From Bacteroidota bacterium (GTDB lineage: Bacteria; Zhuqueibacterota; JdFR-76; DREG01): a DNA stretch of 5,409 nucleotides. Positions 1 through 5,409 of the stretch are shown piece by piece. The stretch lies in the NCBI GenBank assembly GCA_030624545.1, contig JAUXJX010000168.1, positions 1 to 5,409 on the forward strand. The letters are read 5' to 3'. Made by a program: the position numbers and the translations under genes. The notes under the pieces were generated by a model that was not told where the DNA came from, did no database searches, and saw nothing but the letters and a program-made list of their open reading frames with translations. Numbering within the stretch: the stretch's first letter is position 1; each line of letters opens with the position of its first letter.

Positions 1-289
1 ATCAAACCAAGTTACCGCGGCCATGGCCGCCGGCAGGACTTTTTCCCTCCGCCATTTCGTATCAGCTAAAGTGGGCACATCAGTCACAGAGGTTGTAACA
101 TTTCCGCAACAAGTTACTTGATATCGGCCTCAATGTCAAGAAGAATTCCTCACAGAATATCTAACCCGGATCATTCACAAAACCCCATGACAGCCTAGAG
201 AGGTTTTAGCGTTAAAATCATTATTTGTGAATAATAAAGGTTAGTTCAAAAAATTCAGCTCTTTATACCCTAATGCAATAAGTTCTGTA
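1..289. other. Upstream region without a supportable gene
   Basis: No frame gives a convincing gene here. Frame 1 is open from the edge to a TAA at 67-69, frame 2 to a TGA at 119-121, and a minus-strand frame is open from about 130 to the edge. None of these short peptides resembles a family I recognise. The first 60 bases are GC-rich and include a 14-nt perfect palindrome at 17-30. From about 180 onward the sequence is AT-rich, as expected for a region before a promoter. The tail of an upstream gene ending at 67 or 119 is possible but cannot be shown from this window. Confidence 0.6.
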
Positions 290-317
290 TTCTTAGTGGC
301 TTGGTGCCTTTGTTGCA
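290..317 (+). repeat. Solo arm of the 8-nt-period repeat
   Basis: These 28 bases match the right arm of the downstream palindrome (678-705) at 24 of 28 positions without gaps, beginning with the identical run TTCTTAGTG. Like that arm, this copy has an 8-nt internal rhythm (AGTGGCTT, then GGTGCCTT, then TGTTGC). I find no matching opposite arm nearby, so it looks like a half element or a degraded copy. It lies just upstream of the rib promoter. Confidence 0.6.
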
Positions 318-374
318 AGAATTTATGAATAATTGAAGCTAATTGCACCAACCCGCCACCAGTCAAAAATTGAC

Positions 375-403
375 TTGAATTCTAATTGAGTAATCTTTAT
401 ATT
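375..403 (+). promoter_or_regulatory. Probable sigma70-type promoter of the rib operon
   Basis: A -35-like TTGAAT (375-380) is followed after exactly 17 nt by a -10-like TATATT (398-403), in an AT-rich stretch immediately before the riboswitch. Transcription would begin near 409-411, about 15 nt before P1 of the aptamer. An overlapping TTGACT (370-375) is a better -35 hexamer, but its distance to any good -10 is poor: 15 nt to TAATCT, 22 nt to TATATT. If the host uses a Bacteroidota-type sigma factor the true elements could differ. The position is supported mainly by context. Confidence 0.45.
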
Positions 404-424
404 TAATCGAAATTTGAACATAGG

Positions 425-566
425 CGATATCTTCGGGGCGAGGTGAAACTCCTCACCGGCGGTTACAGCCCGCGACTCCCGGCTTGCTTTGTAAGAAAAA
501 AAGGTCGGGACTGATTCGGTGAAATTCCGGAGCCGACGGTCAAAGTCCGGATGGGAGAAGATATTG
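425..566 (+). promoter_or_regulatory. FMN riboswitch (RFN element)
   Basis: This is the FMN-sensing aptamer that controls riboflavin genes. P1 is formed by 425-434 with 557-566 (10 pairs, one of them G-U). Conserved blocks are clear: CTTCGGGGCGAGGTGAAACT at the 5' side, ACCGGCGGT (455-463), AGCCCGCGA (467-475), the GATTCGGTGAAATTCCGGAG block (513-532), GCCGACGGT (532-540), and AGTCCGGATGGGAGAAGA (544-561). P2 is GAGG/CCTC (440-443 with 451-454). The P3 region (about 459-470) is very short with almost no variable extension. The variable P4-type hairpin is 477-485 with 502-510, around an A-rich loop. It lies directly upstream of a terminator and the riboflavin genes, so repression by FMN through premature termination is expected. 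Confidence 0.97.
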
Positions 567-599
567 GCAGAGTCTATCTGTATGGGAACGCCCCGAAGA
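430..599 (+). promoter_or_regulatory. Antiterminator pairing between riboswitch 5' edge and terminator 5' arm
   Basis: Bases 430-440 are perfectly complementary over 11 nt to 589-599. The first segment is part of P1 and the P1-P2 junction of the aptamer; the second is the 5' arm of the terminator hairpin plus two bases before it. The two pairings exclude each other. Ligand-bound aptamer sequesters 430-434 in P1 and leaves the terminator free to form, while unbound RNA can form this long-range duplex and read through into ribD. The same logic is known for the Bacillus rib leader. Confidence 0.85.
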
Positions 600-627
600 A
601 TGCATTTTTCTTTGGGGTTTTTTGTTT
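591..627 (+). terminator. Intrinsic terminator of the riboflavin attenuator
   Basis: Bases 591-600 pair with 608-617 in a 10-bp stem (four C-G pairs at the base, one G-U, then A-U and G-C pairs) closing a 7-nt loop. Six T residues follow at once, then G and three more T. It lies 24 nt after the riboswitch and 94 nt before ribD, the place expected for a regulated leader terminator rather than the end of a gene. Confidence 0.93.
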
Positions 628-643
628 GAGGTAGAAAATCAGA

Positions 644-705
644 TGCCACCAAGGCACAAAGTCACGAAGACCATTATTTCTTAGTGCCTTTGTGACTTTG
701 TGGCA
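644..705. repeat. Palindromic element with 8-nt-period arms
   Basis: Two 27-nt arms (644-670 and 679-705) pair at 23 of 27 positions around an 8-nt loop. The left arm is three tandem units of the form CACNAAGN (647-654, 655-662, 663-670). All four mispaired positions (650/699, 654/695, 662/687, 666/683) fall on the variable N positions. There is no T-tract, so it does not look like a second terminator. It ends 15 nt before the ribD ATG and would form a strong hairpin in the read-through mRNA. It is probably a dispersed intergenic repeat of this genome. Confidence 0.8.
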
Positions 706-720
706 GGGTCTTTTGCAGGA

Positions 721-1821
721 ATGAAAACACAAGTTTCAAAAAAAGAACTTCGCTACATGCAGCGCGCCATCAGACTTGCGCGCAAAGCCGAGGGTGATAC
801 TTCGCCAAATCCCATGGTGGGTGCCGTGGTAGTGAAGGAGGGACGGATCATCGGTGAGGGCTTCCATCGCCGATTCGGCGGTCCCCATGCAGAGGTCGAC
901 GCGCTTGACCGGGCCGGCACTGACGCCAAGGGCGCCGAGCTCTACGTAAATCTGGAGCCATGCAGCCATTTTGGCAAAACTCCACCTTGTGTGGATCGCG
1001 TCATCCAGTCGGGCGTATCCCGCGTTGTCATCAGCAACCGTGATCCGAATCCGTTGGTAAATGGCGCCGGGCTGCGAAAGCTAAGCGAAGCGGGCATCGA
1101 GACAATTCTCGATGTGCTGCCAGACGATGGCGAAAAGCTCAATGAAGCATATTTCAAATTCATCCGCACCGGTAAGCCATTTGTCGTCCTGAAATGGGCG
1201 CAGACTATAGACGGCCGGATCGCTACAGGAACCGGCGATTCGAGATGGATCTCCAGCCAGGCGTCGAGAAAGTTTACTCATCAACTAAGAAGAGCTGCAG
1301 ACGCGGTTTTGGTCGGTTCAGGCACGGTGCAAAACGACAATCCCCAGCTTACCGTACGCCACGTCAAGGGCAGGCAGCCCTGGCGGATCGTATTGGATCA
1401 CCGTCTCGATATTCGTTTGGATTCCACGATACTAAATGATGATTTCAGATCCAAAACGGTTGTGTTCACTGCGAATCAGGACTCAAGCACCATCGAACCT
1501 CTTCAAGCGAAGGGAGTTGAGGTCGAGTTTGCCGCCGGTGGAAACGAGGGCCGGATTGACCTGGATGCCGTTTCGAAATGGATGGTCAAGAACCAGCTCA
1601 TCTCCCTTTTGGTTGAGGGCGGTCGGCGAGTGATCACATCATATCTAAGATCCGGTGTGGTGGACAAAATCATGGTATTCGTAGCGCCCAAATTGATGGG
1701 CAAGGGAATTGATGCAGTCGGTGATCTTGGCATTGAGGCTATGCAGTATGTTCGAATGATGAAGAACGTCAGTTACAGGAAAGTTGGGCCAGATATCCTG
1801 GTGGAAGCTTATTTAAGATAA
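721..1821 (+). CDS. ribD: Bifunctional riboflavin biosynthesis protein RibD (pyrimidine deaminase/reductase)
   Basis: RibD catalyses steps two and three of the pyrimidine branch: hydrolytic deamination of the GTP cyclohydrolase II product, then NADPH-dependent reduction of its ribosyl chain. The protein has 366 aa, usual for the family. The N-terminal deaminase domain (about 1-145) shows TSPNPMVGAVVV (27-38), the zinc site H56-A-E58 and the cysteines C81 and C90 in PCSHFGKTPPC. The reductase domain (about 150-366) shows LKWAQTIDGRIAT (157-169), SRWIS, VGSGTVQNDNP and LLVEGG. I chose ATG 721 because the peptide from there fits the family N-terminus. A GTG at 700 in the same frame would add seven residues but lies inside the repeat arm. 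GGA abuts the ATG, so the Shine-Dalgarno site is weak. It is the first gene after the FMN-controlled leader. Confidence 0.97.
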   Translation: MKTQVSKKELRYMQRAIRLARKAEGDTSPNPMVGAVVVKEGRIIGEGFHRRFGGPHAEVDALDRAGTDAKGAELYVNLEPCSHFGKTPPCVDRVIQSGVSRVVISNRDPNPLVNGAGLRKLSEAGIETILDVLPDDGEKLNEAYFKFIRTGKPFVVLKWAQTIDGRIATGTGDSRWISSQASRKFTHQLRRAADAVLVGSGTVQNDNPQLTVRHVKGRQPWRIVLDHRLDIRLDSTILNDDFRSKTVVFTANQDSSTIEPLQAKGVEVEFAAGGNEGRIDLDAVSKWMVKNQLISLLVEGGRRVITSYLRSGVVDKIMVFVAPKLMGKGIDAVGDLGIEAMQYVRMMKNVSYRKVGPDILVEAYLR

Positions 1822-1830
1822 ACTGGAAGA

Positions 1831-1926
1831 AATAGAACGCGGATCAGGCGGATCAGGCGGATTTACACCGATTGAATAAGGCAATCTGCGACAATCCGTT
1901 ACATCCGTGCAAATCCGTGTTCTATT
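1831..1926. repeat. Palindromic spacer with 9-10-nt-period arms between ribD and ribE
   Basis: The outer arms 1831-1844 and 1913-1926 pair over 14 positions, with one G-U. Inside the left arm GGAT recurs every 9 nt (1841, 1850, 1859), including an exact tandem GGATCAGGC at 1841-1858. Inside the right side ATCCG recurs at 1894, 1903 and 1913, with a related ATCTG at 1884. The element fills nearly the whole ribD-ribE gap and ends 9 nt before the ribE start. No T-tract follows. It resembles the element at 644-705 in plan but not in sequence. Confidence 0.75.
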
Positions 1927-1935
1927 GCTAAAGAC

Positions 1936-2583
1936 ATGTTCACAGGACTGATCGAAGAAGTAGGAAAAATTGAAAGCTGCCGGCCAGTTCAAAACGGGCT
2001 GGTTTTCGAGATTTCATCCGAAGTTTTCATTGATGATCTAAAGAACGGCGACAGCATTGCCGTAGATGGCGTTTGCCTCACGGTAACAGCATTGAAAAAG
2101 GGGACTTTTTCTGTTGAGGCAGTGCAGGAGACCCTGAAGCGGTCGACGTTGGGGAAGCGCAAGAAGGCTGACCTTGTCAATCTCGAGCGCCCGTTGGCCG
2201 TTGGGCAGAGGCTGGGTGGCCATTTCGTGCAGGGCCATGTGGATGGGACAGGCAGAATCACGGGAATGGAAGCAAAGGGAAGTATGCTCTGGCTGACGAT
2301 TCAAGTTCCGAAAGAACTTGGGCGCTACATCATCGAAAAGGGATCGATTGCCGTGGATGGCATCAGCCTGACTGTCGCCACTAAGGAGCCGGAAGAGATT
2401 GGCATTGCGATTATTCCATATACCCACTCGCATACGAGTCTTCAGAAAAAAACTGTGGGTGATTCAGTAAATATCGAAGTCGACATGATGGCAAAGTATA
2501 TCGAAAACATGATTTCACCTCAAACCGATGCCAAAGAGACGAAAATCTCATTTGAATGGCTTAAGGAGCAGGGATTCGCATAA
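1936..2583 (+). CDS. ribE: Riboflavin synthase, alpha subunit
   Basis: This enzyme dismutates two molecules of 6,7-dimethyl-8-ribityllumazine into riboflavin and the pyrimidine that RibH reuses. At 215 aa it has the family's usual size. It contains two lumazine-binding repeats. The first starts with MFTGLIEEVG (1-10) and carries DGVCLTV (44-50); the second starts near GGHFVQGHVDGTG (94-106) and carries DGISLTV (141-147). The linking ETLKRSTLG segment (65-73) is also typical. The start is fixed by the conserved MFTGLIE. There is no clear Shine-Dalgarno sequence before it, and the palindromic spacer ends 9 nt upstream, so translation may rely on weak initiation in an unstructured AAAG-containing gap. 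The gene is called ribC in E. coli nomenclature. Confidence 0.97.
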   Translation: MFTGLIEEVGKIESCRPVQNGLVFEISSEVFIDDLKNGDSIAVDGVCLTVTALKKGTFSVEAVQETLKRSTLGKRKKADLVNLERPLAVGQRLGGHFVQGHVDGTGRITGMEAKGSMLWLTIQVPKELGRYIIEKGSIAVDGISLTVATKEPEEIGIAIIPYTHSHTSLQKKTVGDSVNIEVDMMAKYIENMISPQTDAKETKISFEWLKEQGFA

Positions 2584-2619
2584 TCGCGATGGAACCAATA
2601 AAAATAGGACTGGAATAAA

Positions 2620-3846
2620 ATGAGCGGAAATGGTAAGTTTCAATTTAACACGATTGAAGAGGCAGTAGAGGCCCTTCGCAACGGCAAGATCATCATTGTC
2701 GTGGATGACGAAGACCGGGAGAACGAAGGAGATTTTATTACGGCGGCGTCCCATATCACTCCGGAAAAGATCAATTTCATGGCCAAACACGGACGGGGCC
2801 TAATTTGTGTTCCAATGGTCGAGGACAGATTGCACGAATTACACTTAAACCAGATGGCTACCGATAACAATCACCGTTTGGGCACGAATTTCACTGTTTC
2901 GGTGGACGCCAGACTTAACACGACGACCGGGATTTCGGCGTTCGACCGGGCAAGGACGGTAAAAGCCCTGATCGATCCGAATTCAAAACCGGATGATCTG
3001 ATGCGGCCGGGTCACATTTTTCCACTAAAGGCAAGCAAGGGCGGGGTGCTTGAAAGGCCCGGCCACACCGAGGCGACAGTTGACCTCGCGCGGATCGCCG
3101 GCTTAGCCCCCGCAGGTGTTCTCTGTGAAGTGATGCATGATGATGGCACCATGGCTCGCGTACCGGAGTTGATGAAAATAGCCAAGAAGTTTCAGTTAAA
3201 GATCATCACCATAGCAGACCTGATTTCATACCGGAACAAGACCGAAGAGCTGGTAGACAAGATCGTCTCCGCCGATTTTCCTACTCGCTTCGGACATTTT
3301 ACACTGCATTTCTTTGAGGGCAGAATAGACGGAATAAGCCACCTCGCCCTGGTTAAAGGTGAAATCGAGCCGCAAGATTCGATTTTGGTGCGGCTCCACT
3401 CCCAGTGTCTCACGGGCGATCTGTTGCATTCGCTGCGCTGCGATTGCGGTGAGCAGCTTGAGGAGTCCCTGAAGCGGATCAATGAGCGAGGGCAGGGGAT
3501 TCTCCTTTACATGTGCCAGGAAGGCAGGGGCATCGGGCTTGCCAACAAGATCAAGGCCTATTATCTGCAGGACATGGGAAAAGATACGGTGGAAGCCAAT
3601 GAAGCATTGGGATTCGATGCGGATCTGCGAGAATACGGCATCAGCGCCCAAATACTCAAGGAGTTGGGTGTAAAAAAGGTGGCTTTGCTAACTAATAATC
3701 CTAAGAAGGTCCTGGGACTGCGAGATTATGGTTTTGAACACGTAGAGCGTGTTCCTCTCGAAATTCCGCCCAATCATGTCAACCAGAGATATCTTGCAAC
3801 CAAGAGGGATAAATTGGGGCACTTGATTATGGAGGGAGAAGTGTAA
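2620..3846 (+). CDS. ribBA: Bifunctional 3,4-dihydroxy-2-butanone 4-phosphate synthase / GTP cyclohydrolase II
   Basis: This fusion starts both branches of the pathway. The RibB half (about 1-205) makes dihydroxybutanone phosphate from ribulose 5-phosphate. It shows [10 protein letters not shown] (29-38), MRPGHIFPL (128-136), RPGHTEA (146-152, with H149) and [12 protein letters not shown] (169-180). The RibA half (about 212-408) opens the GTP imidazole ring. It has zinc cysteines C263, C274 and C276 in HSQCLTGD...LRCDC with the E. coli spacing, then Y314 and R337 at the places of E. coli Tyr105 and Arg128. Both halves therefore look active. An oddity is [11 protein letters not shown] (297-307), with Cys299 where relatives I know have Arg. 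The 408-aa length is normal. A partial Shine-Dalgarno TGGA lies 5 nt before the ATG, and ribE ends 36 nt upstream. Confidence 0.97.
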   Translation: MSGNGKFQFNTIEEAVEALRNGKIIIVVDDEDRENEGDFITAASHITPEKINFMAKHGRGLICVPMVEDRLHELHLNQMATDNNHRLGTNFTVSVDARLNTTTGISAFDRARTVKALIDPNSKPDDLMRPGHIFPLKASKGGVLERPGHTEATVDLARIAGLAPAGVLCEVMHDDGTMARVPELMKIAKKFQLKIITIADLISYRNKTEELVDKIVSADFPTRFGHFTLHFFEGRIDGISHLALVKGEIEPQDSILVRLHSQCLTGDLLHSLRCDCGEQLEESLKRINERGQGILLYMCQEGRGIGLANKIKAYYLQDMGKDTVEANEALGFDADLREYGISAQILKELGVKKVALLTNNPKKVLGLRDYGFEHVERVPLEIPPNHVNQRYLATKRDKLGHLIMEGEV

Positions 3847-3883
3847 CTGAGAATCGACATCACTTCGAATTGTTGGGATCAAG

Positions 3884-4063
3884 ATGAACACATCAGCCTT
3901 AAAGAAACTCGAAATACATAAGGAATTATCTCATATTCCGGACAATCAACTGGATCAAGTAAAGGAATGCATAGAAACCATTCTGAAGGAATCTAAGAGT
4001 GCTGCAAGAAGCAATCGAAGCTTGGTAGGAATTTGGGAGGACAAAGAGTTTGATAGACATTAA
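3884..4063 (+). CDS. Small hypothetical protein, possibly antitoxin-like, inside the rib operon
   Basis: This is a 59-codon ORF beginning with MNTSALKKLEIHKELSHIPD and ending SLVGIWEDKEFDRH. The middle (about 11-42) reads as a charged, probably helical segment with a pattern like LxxIPxxxLxxVxxxIxxIL. The SLVGIWEDKEFD tail (47-58) resembles the tail I associate with small DUF2281- or VapB-type antitoxins, which often end in a SLxGIWxDxxF-like peptide. No toxin gene lies beside it. The ATG is the only start after the in-frame TGA at 3848, and the ribosome site is weak (GGGA about 5 nt upstream). Its codons are more A-rich than those of the rib genes, which fits insertion or recent arrival. It may be a solitary or degraded antitoxin, or a chance ORF. 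Confidence 0.5.
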   Translation: MNTSALKKLEIHKELSHIPDNQLDQVKECIETILKESKSAARSNRSLVGIWEDKEFDRH

Positions 4064-4072
4064 TTGTTGATA

Positions 4073-4183
4073 AACACTGATGAACACCGAACGGCACCGT
4101 ACAGAGAATTATTTGACGAGTAACACTGTGGAGACTGAATTGTCCCACTAAAGGGCTCGGTGATTTCGGTGTTGTTCAGTGTT
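4073..4183. repeat. Palindromic element with about 10-nt-period arms between ribBA and ribH
   Basis: The left arm at 4073-4099 has CAC units starting at 4075, 4085 and 4095. It is complementary to the right arm at 4158-4183, where GTG-ended units finish at 4162, 4171 and 4181. AACACTGA and AACACCGAA in the left arm match the reverse complement of the right exactly, separated by two unlike bases; the terminal CACCG also matches after a one-base length difference. The 58-nt centre (4100-4157) has no feature I recognise. The element begins 9 nt after the small ORF ends. No T-tract follows the hairpin, so a terminator role is unlikely. Confidence 0.7.
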
Positions 4184-4243
4184 GAATAAATAGAGTTGAT
4201 GAGTCATCTTTAACGATGAGTTTTCTAACATTCTGGAGATAGC

Positions 4244-4714
4244 ATGACCCATTCTTTTGAAGCGAAACTGGACGCCACCGGCAAGAGATTTGCCGTCGTG
4301 GTGTCCCGGTTTAATGAGTTCATTACGGATCGATTGCTTGCCAGTGCGAAGGACTGTATCATACGGCATGGCGGGAGCGAGGATGGCATCGAAATTGCCC
4401 GGGCTCCCGGATCCTTCGAAATTCCCCTGACTGCCAAATTGATGGCTGAGACGGGTAAATACGACGCCGTTATCTGTCTCGGCGCTGTTATACGCGGGGC
4501 AACTCCCCATTTTGATTACATCGCAAGTGAAGTGTCGAAAGGCATATCCAGTGTTAGTTTGTCGACAGGAATTCCAACGATTTATGGTGTTATCACTGCG
4601 GATACCACTGAACAGGCCATCGAGAGGGCTGGAACAAAAATGGGGAACAAAGGCTGGGACGCCGCACTCTCGGCAATCGAGATGGCAAATCTTGTCGCGC
4701 TGGTGAAAGGATGA
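4244..4714 (+). CDS. ribH: 6,7-dimethyl-8-ribityllumazine synthase
   Basis: RibH joins the pyrimidine from the RibD branch with dihydroxybutanone phosphate from RibBA to form lumazine, the substrate of RibE. Family members usually assemble into pentamers or 60-subunit capsids that can enclose riboflavin synthase; which form applies here cannot be read from the sequence. At 156 aa it has normal length. Visible motifs are SRFNEFIT (21-28), APGSFEIP (54-61), [14 protein letters not shown] (80-93) with the catalytic-type H89, [18 protein letters not shown] and [17 protein letters not shown]. It has the clearest ribosome site of the window, GGAG at 4235-4238, 5 nt before the ATG. This may reflect its position after a 397-nt gap. 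Its TGA overlaps the next start codon. Confidence 0.97.
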   Translation: MTHSFEAKLDATGKRFAVVVSRFNEFITDRLLASAKDCIIRHGGSEDGIEIARAPGSFEIPLTAKLMAETGKYDAVICLGAVIRGATPHFDYIASEVSKGISSVSLSTGIPTIYGVITADTTEQAIERAGTKMGNKGWDAALSAIEMANLVALVKG

Positions 4715-5409
4715 TGGCGCTTCTATTCGCACTCCTCCTTTTCCTTGGTGCGGTCCAATTTGCCAATGCCCAGGACGGCAATTGGACTTCCGTAACGAAC
4801 CAGCGGAGCGTAAGCGATATTGAATCGACAGGCGACGTCCTAATCTGCGCAACAAACGGTGGAGTTTTGGTTTTCGATCCATTCCAGCAGCAATTCGTCG
4901 GCTCTTTTACCAATATAAATGGCCTCAGTAGTAACCAACCCGCTGAGGTGATTGTCGACCACGACGGCAATTGGTGGTTGGGGATGGAACAGGGCGCGCT
5001 GAACTCATACCGCGCCGACGATCAATCATGGGAAGTATTTAGGGATTTTGAAAGACTCACAATTCACGATATGGAATTGAGAGGCGACAGTCTCTTTGTC
5101 GCTCTCGATATTGGCGTCAGCGTTTTCCTGCTCGGTAAAAAAGAGGCGAAAGAAACCTATAAGAAGCTGGGCAATATTCCTGTAGAAGTCGATGCCTGGG
5201 ACACCCTGGTCGATTGGCCTTTCATATACGTGGCAACAGACCATGGGCTCTCCGTCGCCGACTTGCGCCAGGTTAACCTAAAGGCTCCGCAAAGCTGGCA
5301 AAATTTCACCGGATTGAATGGCCTGGTTTCGAACAAGGTGCTTGCCCTGGGGACCCACGCAGGAAATATATTTGTAGGCACGGACAGGGGGGTGCAGAAA
5401 TTTACTGAT
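4711..5409 (+). CDS. Exported beta-propeller-like protein (Reg_prop-type repeats), 3' end outside the window
   Basis: An open frame of 233 codons runs from ATG 4711 to the window edge without a stop. The first 20 residues form a signal peptide: a hydrophobic core (about 3-15) and an ANA cleavage motif (18-20) before QDGNW. The n-region lacks a positive charge. ATG 4714 is an alternative start. The mature part has blade-like repeats typical of two-component-regulator propellers: [11 protein letters not shown]...[16 protein letters not shown] near 70-95, a degenerate blade around 170-185, and [10 protein letters not shown]...[15 protein letters not shown] at the end. No enzyme or membrane domain is visible in this part. 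The start overlaps the ribH stop as ATGA, so it is probably translated by coupling and may belong to the FMN-regulated transcript. Function is unknown; a PorZ-like or sorting-tag-bearing secreted propeller is possible. Confidence 0.85.
   Translation, partial: MMALLFALLLFLGAVQFANAQDGNWTSVTNQRSVSDIESTGDVLICATNGGVLVFDPFQQQFVGSFTNINGLSSNQPAEVIVDHDGNWWLGMEQGALNSYRADDQSWEVFRDFERLTIHDMELRGDSLFVALDIGVSVFLLGKKEAKETYKKLGNIPVEVDAWDTLVDWPFIYVATDHGLSVADLRQVNLKAPQSWQNFTGLNGLVSNKVLALGTHAGNIFVGTDRGVQKFTD

Noticed and set aside
17..30. 14-nt perfect palindrome GCGGCCATGGCCGC
   Set aside because: It is a single GC-rich copy with no loop, no T-tract and no partner site, too close to the window edge to interpret. 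It may be chance or part of an upstream gene.
220..235. AT-only hairpin ATTATT/AATAAT with a 4-nt loop
   Set aside because: It has no G-C pairs and is not followed by a T-run, so it is too weak for a terminator and expected by chance in AT-rich DNA.
323..652. 109-codon minus-strand open frame
   Set aside because: It covers the promoter, the FMN riboswitch and the terminator on the opposite strand. The structured RNA explains this sequence fully.
1831..1926. Interpretation of the spacer repeats as a CRISPR array
   Set aside because: The units are only 8-10 nt, have no unique spacers, and are arranged as inverted arms.
3226..3651. 141-codon minus-strand open frame within ribBA
   Set aside because: It is antisense to the conserved GTP cyclohydrolase II domain and has no motif of its own.
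4113..4141. Possible promoter TTGACG with TGAATT before ribH
   Set aside because: The -35 hexamer is good, but the only -10 at 17 nt matches TATAAT at three of six positions and lies in the loop of a repeat. That is not enough to claim an internal promoter.
4148..4882. 244-codon minus-strand open frame across ribH and the next gene start
   Set aside because: It lies antisense to the unmistakable ribH, begins inside the signal-peptide gene, and its translation shows no recognisable family. It is a coding-strand shadow.

Overview
The window holds an almost complete riboflavin (vitamin B2) biosynthesis operon, entirely on the + strand. It is preceded by an FMN riboswitch and runs into the start of an exported beta-propeller-type protein. 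The gene order is ribD, ribE, ribBA, ribH, the same order I know from the Bacillus subtilis rib operon. Here a 59-codon ORF sits between ribBA and ribH, and a non-rib gene is coupled to the end of ribH.

Layout. Positions 1-289 contain no gene I can support; the stretch ends in an AT-rich part. Positions 290-317 match one arm of a repeat that recurs at 644-705. A sigma70-like promoter (375-403) leads into the riboswitch (425-566). An intrinsic terminator (591-627) follows, and its 5' arm is perfectly complementary over 11 nt to the 5' edge of the riboswitch. This is the usual transcription-attenuation arrangement: FMN-bound aptamer allows termination, free aptamer allows the antiterminator. 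After a 27-nt-armed hairpin repeat come ribD (721-1821), a palindromic spacer, ribE (1936-2583), ribBA (2620-3846), a 397-nt gap with a small ORF (3884-4063) and a third palindromic element, ribH (4244-4714), and a secreted propeller-like protein (4711 to the window end) whose ATG overlaps the ribH stop.

How the genes work together. RibBA starts both branches, making the pyrimidine precursor from GTP and 3,4-dihydroxy-2-butanone 4-phosphate from ribulose 5-phosphate. RibD deaminates and reduces the pyrimidine. RibH condenses the two branches into 6,7-dimethyl-8-ribityllumazine. RibE dismutates lumazine to riboflavin. The pyrimidine phosphatase and the flavokinase/FAD synthetase are not in the window.

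Organism. This is a bacterium of medium G+C with weak Shine-Dalgarno sites. Intergenic spacers are rich in short-period palindromic repeats, and the last gene is a lipophilic-signal, Reg_prop-like secreted protein. That combination reminds me of environmental FCB-group lineages such as KSB1, Calditrichota or Marinimicrobia. This is an impression, not a determination.

The core operon is ordinary. The less ordinary parts are the palindromic elements in three of the four non-coding gaps associated with the operon, the small antitoxin-like ORF inside the operon, one atypical RibBA residue, and the coupling of ribH to an exported protein.
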